Made by a program: the position numbers and the translations under genes | Assembly: GCA_902761265.1 (NCBI GenBank) | Contig: CACWJV010000026.1 | Coordinates: forward strand, 1-14,282 | Direction: 5' to 3' | Length of the DNA: 14,282 nt | Source: Oscillospiraceae bacterium | Lineage (GTDB): Bacteria > Bacillota > Clostridia > Oscillospirales > Acutalibacteraceae | Notes under the pieces: generated by a model | Database searches by the model: none | The model's input: the letters and a program-made list of their open reading frames with translations, nothing else | Told to the model about the DNA's origin: nothing | Shown: one piece after another, positions 5,610 to 11,683 of the stretch | How positions within the stretch are numbered: the stretch's first letter is position 1 | Layout: the number at the start of each line of letters is the position of its first letter

Positions 5610-7016
5610 ATGAAACAACAGGAGATTCCCTATCCCCTGTACGGGCTGATTCCCTCGCAGCAAACCATGTATATGATGGTGCGCTACAGTTTTCACAAAC
5701 AGCTTGTACAGGTGCCGACATCCTTTTCCGTTGACAAGGACATCGATTTCGAACTGCTGACCCGCGCGTTCAACATCGAGATCGAACGCAACGATTCATT
5801 GCGTCTGCGCTTTGTCAAGCAGAATAAGGAAATCAAACAGTATTTTCTGCCGGAATACAAGATGGACAAAATCGAAGTGAAGCACTTCGCCTCCAAAGAG
5901 GAGCAGCAGGCATTTTTCAACGCCGACGCGCAAAAGCCCGTTTTGTTCCAAAAGGAAACGTTCCGCATCTATTTCTACACAACCGACGGCGTAGGCAACG
6001 GCATCTATTTCAATACAACGCATCTTTCGCTCGACGCGATGGGCATCATCATCATGTATTTCGACCTGCTGCAGGTGTACCGCGCACTGCTCAAGGGCGA
6101 AGAGATGCCAAAGCCGCTCGATTCGTACGAAGCATACATCAAGGAAGAATTCGCCCGCCTTGCCAACAAGGAAAAGATGGCAAAGCACGCGGAGTTTTAC
6201 AAGCGCTATTTCCTCAAGGGCGGCGAACCGATGTATGCCGGCGTGCACGGTCCGGCGTTTTTGGAAAAGGCACGCAAAAAGCTGAAAAACCCGAACCTGC
6301 GCGTGCCGATGGCCTACAACCCGCTTTATGACAAATGCGAATTCATCTCCGAGGTGATTTCGCCCGAGGATTCCAAAAAGATCTTCGACTACTGTTTGGA
6401 AAAGAAGATCGCACCCGAAAGCATTTTGCAGCTCGGTCTGCGTACCTACTGCTCCGCGATCAACTACCGCACGCCCGACGTGTTTATGATGTCGCTTTGC
6501 TCCAAACGCGCCACCGCGAAAGAAAAGCACATGGGCGGCTGTATGGCCCAGCCGTTGCAGCTTCGCACGATTTTGCCGGAAAGCTTTACGTTTGACGACG
6601 CGCTGAAGGAGATCACCGCTGTACGCACGCAGTTGTTCCGCCATTCGCAGTTCCCCTACGGACTGGCGCTGCAGATTTCCCGCGACATCTATGGCTACAA
6701 GGCCATTCAGGGTCCCGCCTGCATGATGTTCTCGTGGATTCCGGTGCCGCCGATGAACGATCTGCCGTTCAAGATTGATTTCACAGCCTACAACCTCGGC
6801 CGCTATTTCACCCCCTTGTATGTCATTTCCCACCCCGACCCGGAAACCCAGGGCATCCGGATCAACTATATGTACCGCGTAAAGTTGTCGACCGCCGAGG
6901 ATATCCATGCGCTGCATGAAAACGCAGTAAAAACCATCATCGCCGGCATCGACGATTCGACCGTTACAATCGGCGAACTGCTCGACCGGATTGAGCCTGC
7001 CCGTAAAAACGGCTGA
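5610..7016 (+). CDS. Stand-alone condensation-domain acyltransferase-like protein
   Basis: A 468-residue protein that is one NRPS-type condensation (C) domain with no attached domains. The core motifs can be followed: P15-S-Q-Q-T-M-Y (C1-like); E59-R-N-D-S-L-R-L-R-F68 (C2, usually RHExLRTxF); T137-H-L-S-L-D142-A (C3, usually HHxxxDG); and M308-G-G-C-M-A-Q-P-L-Q-L-R (C5-like). In C3 the second His, the usual catalytic one, and the Asp are kept, while the first His is Thr and the Gly is Ala. It should therefore still be able to transfer a carrier-bound acyl group to an amine or alcohol, but the acceptor is unknown. It has no signal peptide and is cytoplasmic. An ACP gene follows 45 bp later in the same transcript and is the obvious donor. 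No adenylation or ligase gene is nearby. The alternative is an acetyltransferase-like member of the same fold. Confidence 0.8.
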   Translation: MKQQEIPYPLYGLIPSQQTMYMMVRYSFHKQLVQVPTSFSVDKDIDFELLTRAFNIEIERNDSLRLRFVKQNKEIKQYFLPEYKMDKIEVKHFASKEEQQAFFNADAQKPVLFQKETFRIYFYTTDGVGNGIYFNTTHLSLDAMGIIIMYFDLLQVYRALLKGEEMPKPLDSYEAYIKEEFARLANKEKMAKHAEFYKRYFLKGGEPMYAGVHGPAFLEKARKKLKNPNLRVPMAYNPLYDKCEFISEVISPEDSKKIFDYCLEKKIAPESILQLGLRTYCSAINYRTPDVFMMSLCSKRATAKEKHMGGCMAQPLQLRTILPESFTFDDALKEITAVRTQLFRHSQFPYGLALQISRDIYGYKAIQGPACMMFSWIPVPPMNDLPFKIDFTAYNLGRYFTPLYVISHPDPETQGIRINYMYRVKLSTAEDIHALHENAVKTIIAGIDDSTVTIGELLDRIEPARKNG

Positions 7017-7061
7017 AAACGGAAATGAAACCTAAAGAGATATAATGAAGGAGAAAGCACC

Positions 7062-7289
7062 ATGTTGGAAAGACTGCAAAGAATTATCAGCGAATACACG
7101 GATCTCCCCGCGTCCGAGATCACCGAAAAAACGAATATCCGCACGGATCTCAACCTCAACTCGCTGGAGCTGGTCAATCTGGCCGTTGCAATTGAGGATG
7201 AATTCGAAGTGGAAATTCCCGACCGGGAAGCGCTCGGCATCGAAACCGTCGGCGATACGATCGCTTTGATCGAAAAATATATGGCATAA
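7062..7289 (+). CDS. Acyl carrier protein
   Basis: A 75-residue acidic ACP/PCP. The expected 4'-phosphopantetheine site is Ser34 in L-N-L-N33-S34-L35-E-L, where most ACPs have D-S-L. The rest follows the four-helix pattern, including the helix III region around E-I-P-D and an I-A-L-I-E helix at the end. AAGGAG (7048-7053) lies 8 bp before the ATG. The gene is 45 bp downstream of the condensation-domain gene and is followed by a strong terminator, so this is a two-gene unit. Since no fatty-acid-synthesis genes are around it, I infer a dedicated carrier for the condensation protein, not the housekeeping AcpP. The load (fatty acyl, amino acid or other) cannot be read from the sequence. Confidence 0.9.
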   Translation: MLERLQRIISEYTDLPASEITEKTNIRTDLNLNSLELVNLAVAIEDEFEVEIPDREALGIETVGDTIALIEKYMA

Positions 7290-7299
7290 ACCCCCTTTC

Positions 7300-7334
7300 C
7301 GCTCTGTGCCTGTTGCACAGAGCGTTCTTTTTTT
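7300..7334 (+). terminator. Strong rho-independent terminator of the condensation/ACP unit
   Basis: A perfect 10-bp stem, CGCTCTGTGC (7300-7309) with GCACAGAGCG (7315-7324), a five-base loop CTGTT and the tract TTCTTTTTTT. It lies 10 bp after the ACP stop and separates this unit from the hydrolase genes. Confidence 0.93.
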
Positions 7335-7373
7335 GTGCGGGACTCTGCGCTTGTGAACGCGGTTGTAAAAAAG

Positions 7374-7399
7374 TGTGTCAAACGATTGAACACATTTTT
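7374..7399 (+). promoter_or_regulatory. AT-rich inverted repeat upstream of the hydrolase promoter
   Basis: TGTGTCAA (7374-7381) pairs with TTGA-A-CACA (7386-7394) with one bulged A and an ACGA loop, and is followed by TTTTT. It could be a weak backup terminator for read-through from the ACP unit, or a protein-binding site about 44 bp upstream of the next -35 box. The evidence does not decide between them. Confidence 0.35.
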
Positions 7400-7437
7400 A
7401 AAATTTTTGGAAACCGCGCCGAAATTGAGCAAACGCC

Positions 7438-7472
7438 TTGAAAAAAATCGGGTTTTGTGCTATCTTTATGAT
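7438..7472 (+). promoter_or_regulatory. Promoter of the tandem secreted hydrolases
   Basis: TTGAAA (7438-7443), a 17-bp spacer and TATCTT (7461-7466), with TGC immediately before the -10 as an extended element. An overlapping TATGAT (7467-7472) is a better -10 match but lacks a -35 at proper spacing. The leader then reaches AGGAGGT (7491-7497) and the ATG at 7504. Confidence 0.6.
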
Positions 7473-7503
7473 AAGTAAAAATCTAATTTTAGGAGGTCAT
7501 TGA

Positions 7504-9075
7504 ATGAGAAAGCCAATGAAACGTCTCCTCGCGCTGGTGATGACGGTTTTCATGCTCCTGCCCGCCGCCATACTGTTTGCCGACGCGGCCACCACAGTAG
7601 ATCTGCCGATCGTCTATGTGGCAGGTAAATACGCGCATATCTATACCAAAGAAGCCACAAAAGAGGATTCCCGCTATCAGCTCTATCCGCTCAAACCCGC
7701 GCTGGGCGACACGATTGAGGATCATTTCAGCGAGCTGCTGGCAGCGTACAACGCGTCGAACTCCACCGGCAACTGGAAAACCTTTGCCGACAAAATCTAC
7801 GACGTGATCGCGCCGCGGTATGCACCGCTGGTGATGGACGACAACGGCAACCCGCGCAACGGCACCCATGTGATCGCAGTGGCGGAGCCAAAGAAAAAGA
7901 CCTCCAACTTCCAACTCGAGGACTACATGTTCACCTATGACAGCCGGCTCGATCCGTATACGAACGCTTCGCTGCTCAACACCTATATCAACAAGGTGCT
8001 CAAAGCGACCGGAGCCAAAAAGGTCAATCTGATCGGCCGGTGTCTGGGCAACACGGTGGTTGCCACCTATCTGACCGAATATGTGCAGCGGCAGAAGAAA
8101 GACACTGTCGAATCCGCGATTTTCTATGCGTCCGCGTTCAACGGCGTGTATATGATGGACGGTTTCTTCACAGGCGATATCGACATCGATTATCAGATGA
8201 TGCAGTACTATCTGCAGCACGGCCGCGACCCCGGCGACGAGGGCAGCGATTTCGACACGATCTACAAGATCGCGGACATCTTTTCCAAGCTCGGATTGCT
8301 CGGTGTAGGAATCAACAAGATCAATCAGGTCATCGAAAAGATGGCGCCCTATCTGTTCCCGCGCCTGATTCTCGCCATCTTCGGCACCTGGCCGGGCCAC
8401 TGGGCGATGATTTCCAGCGGCGCTTATGAAAAGGCCAAGGCCGTGACGCTGCAGGATACCAGCAAGTATGCCGGTCTGATCAAAAAGGTGGACAAGTATC
8501 AGACCAACGTGATGGCAAAATTCCCGCAGACGCTGGAAACACTGCGCAAAAACGGTCTGCGGATTGCCATCGTCTGCAAATACAACACGCCGCTGATTCC
8601 GCTCTCGCCCAACTCCGATATGCAGGCGGACGGCACCGTGGAGCTCAAAACCATGTCGCTCGGCGCCACGGCGGCGAACATCGGCCAAACGCTTTCAAAC
8701 GCCTATCTGCGTGTGCTGCGCAACGGCAACAACGACGGCTATCTGTCGCCCGACCTTGTAGTCGACGCGCACACCTGCCAGTATCCGAACTACACCTGGT
8801 TCATCAAAGACTGCCCGCACGCCGAATATCCGCCGGAGATCAACAGCATGTTTATGGAGATCTTCCATTCGAGCAAGCAGTATACGATCAAGACCAACAG
8901 CAAATATCCGCAGTTCGTCTCCTATGACACGAGCACCAAAAAGATCTCGCCTGTCACCGGACCGGACACCGGCGTGGACATTTCGTCCGGCTTCAACACG
9001 GCGTTCTTTTCCAAAATTGTGGAATGGATCCGCTCGTTTATTTCCCGCATTCTCGGCGTGCTCATCATCCGCTGA
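7504..9075 (+). CDS. Secreted alpha/beta-hydrolase (LCAT/lipase-like) with Cys nucleophile elbow, paralogue 1
   Basis: A 523-residue exported protein. Residues 1-28 are a signal peptide (basic start, hydrophobic core, likely cleavage in the A-D-A-A region). The domain has an early strand L-P-I-V-Y-V (34-39), the F-T-Y-D-S-R-L-D-P stretch (143-151) known from LCAT-like bacterial lipases, and the nucleophile elbow G178-R-C180-L-G182, with Cys where Ser is usual. A conserved F-G-T-W-P-G-H-W-A-M-I follows (293-303). The likely acid is Asp421 (or Asp417) and the likely base His439, flanked by Cys425 and Cys437. The C-terminal tail (497-523) is an amphipathic helix, F-F-S-K-I-V-E-W-I onward. AGGAGGT lies 6 bp before the ATG. 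The next gene is a close paralogue. I infer an extracellular esterase or acyltransferase using a Cys-His-Asp triad; the substrate is unknown, and a weak or inactive enzyme is possible. Confidence 0.82.
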   Translation: MRKPMKRLLALVMTVFMLLPAAILFADAATTVDLPIVYVAGKYAHIYTKEATKEDSRYQLYPLKPALGDTIEDHFSELLAAYNASNSTGNWKTFADKIYDVIAPRYAPLVMDDNGNPRNGTHVIAVAEPKKKTSNFQLEDYMFTYDSRLDPYTNASLLNTYINKVLKATGAKKVNLIGRCLGNTVVATYLTEYVQRQKKDTVESAIFYASAFNGVYMMDGFFTGDIDIDYQMMQYYLQHGRDPGDEGSDFDTIYKIADIFSKLGLLGVGINKINQVIEKMAPYLFPRLILAIFGTWPGHWAMISSGAYEKAKAVTLQDTSKYAGLIKKVDKYQTNVMAKFPQTLETLRKNGLRIAIVCKYNTPLIPLSPNSDMQADGTVELKTMSLGATAANIGQTLSNAYLRVLRNGNNDGYLSPDLVVDAHTCQYPNYTWFIKDCPHAEYPPEINSMFMEIFHSSKQYTIKTNSKYPQFVSYDTSTKKISPVTGPDTGVDISSGFNTAFFSKIVEWIRSFISRILGVLIIR

Positions 9076-9110
9076 TTGCAGCCGCAACGCAACATTGAGG
9101 AGGTACTTTT

Positions 9111-10778
9111 ATGAAAAAAATCTGTAAACGTCTGTTTACGCTGACACTGGCACTGCTGATGCTGCTGCCGGCCATGTCGCAGATTGCCACGGCGGCCAAC
9201 AACGTCAATCTGCCGACGATCTACGTCATGGGTAAATACAATCCGGTCTATAACAAAGACGAGACCGAAGTGCTCTATCCGCTCAATCCGCCGATTGCCG
9301 AAACGGTCAAAGACAACGCCCGTTCGCTCTACGCTTCCTATCAGCTTGCGCACCAGACGAACTCCGACGCGGCATGGAAAAAATTTGCCGATGATATCTA
9401 TAACGTAATCGCGCCGCGGTATGAACCGGTCATGATGGACGGCAACGGCAATCCGCGAAACGGCACCCATACTCTGCCGTTGGAGCTGCCGCGCAACTAC
9501 GCGAAGGAAAGAGGCACCTGGTTTTGGCTGCACGACTATCAGTTCACCTATGACAGCCGTCTCGATCCGTATGAAAACGCACGACTCCTCAACATCTATA
9601 TCAACAACGTGCTGGCTGTTACCGGCCAGAAGCAGGTCAACCTGATCGGCCGGTGCCTGGGCTCCACGGTCGTTTCCACCTATCTGACCGAATATTTTAA
9701 GATGAACAGCCAGGGCAAGCCCATTGTCAACACCTGCATCTTCTATGCGCCCGCCTTCAACGGCGTGTATATGATGGACGGTTTCTTCTCGAGCGATTTC
9801 GATCTCGATTACAACAAGATCCAGACCTTCCTCAAGCAGGGCTATTCCGACGAGCTGGGCAACTTTGACACGCTGCGCAGCGTGGCCGACGCACTGGACA
9901 AGTTCAGCCTTTGGGGCTGGGGCGTGGATTCCGCCAACGATGCGCTGCAAAAGAGCGCGAAATACCTGTTCCCGCGGCTGACGCTTGCCATCTTCGGCAC
10001 CTGGCCGGGTCACTGGGCGATGATTTCCAAGGACGCGTTCCAGAAAGCGCTGAAGACGACGCTGGCAAACAATGACGAGAACAAAGCAAAGTATGCAGGA
10101 CTGATCCAGAAAGTCACGAAGTATCAGGACAACGTGATGGCAAAGTTCCCGCAGACGCTGGAAAACTGCCGTCAGCGCGGCATGCGTGTTGCGATCTTCA
10201 GCAAATATAACATCCCGATGATTCCCCTGTCGCCCGCTTCCGATATGCAGGCAGACGGCACCGTACAGCTCTCCACGATGTCGCTGGGCGCCACCGCAGG
10301 CGTTGTTGGCGGCACGCTGACCAACGCATATATCAACGGTCTGAAGGACGAGAACATGGGTGCGTTCGTTTCCGAAAGCAAAAACGCCGGCAAGAACATC
10401 TATCTTGACAGCAAAACCAACGCTGCCGCGATCCGCCGCAGCAACTATCTGTCAAAGGACAACATGGTTGACGCGAGCACCTGCCAGTATCCGGACTATA
10501 CCTGGTTCATCAAGGGCTGTCCGCACGCGACCTATCCGAAACAGATTGACGATTTGTTCCAGACGATCTTCCGTTCGCCCACCCAGTACACGGTGACCTC
10601 CGATCCGGAATATCCGCAGTTCCTGGTCTTTGACAAGGACGCAAAAACCGTCAGCCCCGTAACCGGCCCCGACGCCGGCAAAAAGGAGGAGCAGACCGCC
10701 TCGTCCTCGTTCTTCAAAAAGATTGCCGACTGGATCATTGATTTCGTCAACAAGATCATGAAATTCTTCGGCATGTAA
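9111..10778 (+). CDS. Secreted alpha/beta-hydrolase (LCAT/lipase-like) with Cys nucleophile elbow, paralogue 2
   Basis: A 555-residue paralogue of the preceding protein; the two align along their length with long identical blocks (for example F-N-G-V-Y-M-M-D-G-F-F and the F-G-T-W-P-G-H-W-A-M-I block). Residues 1-28 are a signal peptide ending in A-T-A before A-N-N. The elbow is again a Cys type, G180-R-C182-L-G184; the probable acid is Asp454 (or Asp450) and the base His472, with Cys458 and Cys470 beside them. Compared with paralogue 1 there is an insertion of about 30 residues (around 412-447) just before the catalytic Asp, which may reshape the substrate pocket. The tail (533-555) is an amphipathic helix, F-F-K-K-I-A-D-W-I onward, after a short K/E/S-rich linker. 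GAGGAGGT (9097-9104) precedes the ATG by 6 bp. The gap to gene 1 is 35 bp with no promoter, so the pair is one operon, probably from a tandem duplication. Confidence 0.82.
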   Translation: MKKICKRLFTLTLALLMLLPAMSQIATAANNVNLPTIYVMGKYNPVYNKDETEVLYPLNPPIAETVKDNARSLYASYQLAHQTNSDAAWKKFADDIYNVIAPRYEPVMMDGNGNPRNGTHTLPLELPRNYAKERGTWFWLHDYQFTYDSRLDPYENARLLNIYINNVLAVTGQKQVNLIGRCLGSTVVSTYLTEYFKMNSQGKPIVNTCIFYAPAFNGVYMMDGFFSSDFDLDYNKIQTFLKQGYSDELGNFDTLRSVADALDKFSLWGWGVDSANDALQKSAKYLFPRLTLAIFGTWPGHWAMISKDAFQKALKTTLANNDENKAKYAGLIQKVTKYQDNVMAKFPQTLENCRQRGMRVAIFSKYNIPMIPLSPASDMQADGTVQLSTMSLGATAGVVGGTLTNAYINGLKDENMGAFVSESKNAGKNIYLDSKTNAAAIRRSNYLSKDNMVDASTCQYPDYTWFIKGCPHATYPKQIDDLFQTIFRSPTQYTVTSDPEYPQFLVFDKDAKTVSPVTGPDAGKKEEQTASSSFFKKIADWIIDFVNKIMKFFGM

Positions 10779-10789
10779 GCCGGCAACCG

Positions 10790-10829
10790 AAAAAAGGCCG
10801 CTCCCGTTTGGAAGCGGCTTTCTTTTTTC
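10790..10829. terminator. Bidirectional terminator between convergent genes
   Basis: GGCCGCT (10796-10802) and AGCGGC (10813-10818), extended by CC/GG with one bulged A, form a hairpin. An A-run lies on its left (10790-10795) and TTTCTTTTTT on its right (10819-10828). It can stop the hydrolase operon on the plus strand and the phosphatase transcript on the minus strand. The plus-strand U-tract overlaps the phosphatase stop codon (10828-10830) by one base. Confidence 0.85.
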
Positions 10830-11475
10830 AGGATTGCAGCAGTGTTAAAAGCTGCTGCGGCGTGTCGATCAGCGTTTCGGCGCCGAAAGCGCGCAGCGTC
10901 TCTTTGTCGCGGTAGCCCCAGGTGACGCCGACGCAGCGAAGTCCGGCGTTTTGCGCCGTCTGCACGTCCACCTCGCTGTCGCCGACATAGACGGCGTTTT
11001 CCTTTTTGACGCCGAGGTATTCGAGCGCGCGCAAGACGTTGACCGGATTGGGCTTGCGTTCGGGTTCCGTCTGCACGCCAAACGCGCAGGAGAGCAGATC
11101 GCCGAAGTAATCTTCACAAAGGCCCGTGACGCCGGCGTGGAGCTTGTTGGACACCACAGCGGTTTGAATCCCGCGCGCACGCAGCGCTTGCAGCAGCGGC
11201 AAAATGCCGGGAAATACGCGCGTCAGGTCGGTCATGTGGGAAAGATAGTAGCTGCGAAAAGACGCGAAGCAGCGGTCAAATTCCGCTTGTGTAACATCCG
11301 CCGGCATCGCGCGCTGCATAAGCTTGACCACACCGTTGCCGATAAACCGCCGCACTTCGTCGCGGGTGCGGACCGGGTAGCCGCAGCTTTGCAGCGCGTG
11401 GTTGACGGCGGCGGCAAGGTCGTCGAGGGTATCGAGCAACGTGCCGTCGAGATCAAAGAGGACGGCCTGAACCAT
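10828..11475 (-). CDS. HAD-family hydrolase, phosphoglycolate phosphatase/PpaX-like
   Basis: A 215-residue cytoplasmic HAD phosphatase of subclass I with the helical cap inserted after motif I. The catalytic pattern is complete: D8-L-D10-G-T (nucleophile and acid/base), S109 in V-V-S-N, K141 in R-K-P-N-P, and G165-D166-S-E-V-D170. Cap residues 15-80 resemble the Gph/PpaX/PGMB group. Reactions in this group include hydrolysis of 2-phosphoglycolate or pyrophosphate and sugar-phosphate mutase chemistry; the sequence alone does not settle which applies here. AAGGAGTT (minus strand, 11482-11489) lies 6 bp before the ATG. The gene follows glgP on the same strand after 208 bp occupied by two palindromic repeats. 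I see no clear own promoter, so read-through from glgP is possible. A sugar-phosphate role would fit that neighbour but is inference. Confidence 0.85.
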   Translation of the reverse strand: MVQAVLFDLDGTLLDTLDDLAAAVNHALQSCGYPVRTRDEVRRFIGNGVVKLMQRAMPADVTQAEFDRCFASFRSYYLSHMTDLTRVFPGILPLLQALRARGIQTAVVSNKLHAGVTGLCEDYFGDLLSCAFGVQTEPERKPNPVNVLRALEYLGVKKENAVYVGDSEVDVQTAQNAGLRCVGVTWGYRDKETLRAFGAETLIDTPQQLLTLLQS

Positions 11476-11507
11476 AAAACCAACTCCTTGGGAAATGCGT
11501 AAGCATC

Positions 11508-11548
11508 GCTTTCTTTTGATCCTTTTCTTTCGCGGGAAAGAAAAGGAT
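11508..11548 (+). repeat. Palindromic repeat, family C, left copy
   Basis: A 41-bp unit: GCTTTCTTTTG (11508-11518), then a perfect 13-bp inverted repeat ATCCTTTTCTTTC (11519-11531) / GAAAGAAAAGGAT (11536-11548) around a GCGG loop. The copy at 11634-11674 has the same plan in the opposite orientation. The stem has no U-tract. It lies 32 bp upstream of the phosphatase start, where a promoter would be expected. Confidence 0.7.
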
Positions 11549-11582
11549 GCCTTGCGGCGAGCTTTGTTTCTCTTTCAAAACT

Positions 11583-11608
11583 TCAGCCCTCCATAACAGG
11601 AAGGCTGA
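11583..11608. other. Hairpin between the two family C repeats
   Basis: TCAGCC (11583-11588) pairs with GGCTGA (11603-11608), continued by TCC/GGA after one C-A mismatch, around an ATAACA loop. In the minus direction it is followed by AGTTTTGAAAG, a poor U-tract, so it may be a weak terminator for glgP. In the plus direction a T-rich stretch follows, but no plus-strand gene ends here. Confidence 0.4.
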
Positions 11609-11633
11609 TTTGCTTTTTGCTTTTTCTTTTTCT

Positions 11634-11674
11634 GTTCTTTTCTTTCATGAGAAAGAAAAGAACCAAAAGAAAGC
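11634..11674 (-). repeat. Palindromic repeat, family C, right copy
   Basis: Read on the minus strand this is GCTTTCTTTTG (11674-11664), then the 13-bp inverted repeat GTTCTTTTCTTTC / GAAAGAAAAGAAC (11634-11663 overall), with loop ATGA on the plus strand. It shares the 11-bp lead and the CTTTTCTTTC core with the left copy, with compensating changes at the stem base (GTT/AAC versus ATC/GAT). It begins 9 bp after the glgP stop. Confidence 0.7.
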
Positions 11675-11683
11675 AGTGCTGTT

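Noticed and set aside
7045..7269. Overlapping plus-strand open frame starting 17 bp before the ACP gene
   Set aside because: It covers the ACP in another frame and lacks family features. The ACP frame has the AAGGAG site and a recognisable phosphopantetheine motif.
5610..7289. D-alanylation (Dlt) system from a carrier protein next to an acyltransferase
   Set aside because: The acyltransferase is a soluble C-domain protein rather than a DltB-type membrane protein, and DltA/DltD are absent.
8020..8060. Polyhydroxyalkanoate synthase assignment for the hydrolases, based on the G-x-C-x-G box
   Set aside because: The proteins have signal peptides and the overall layout resembles LCAT/lipase-like secreted hydrolases. 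No other PHA genes are present and the remaining PhaC motifs are not seen.
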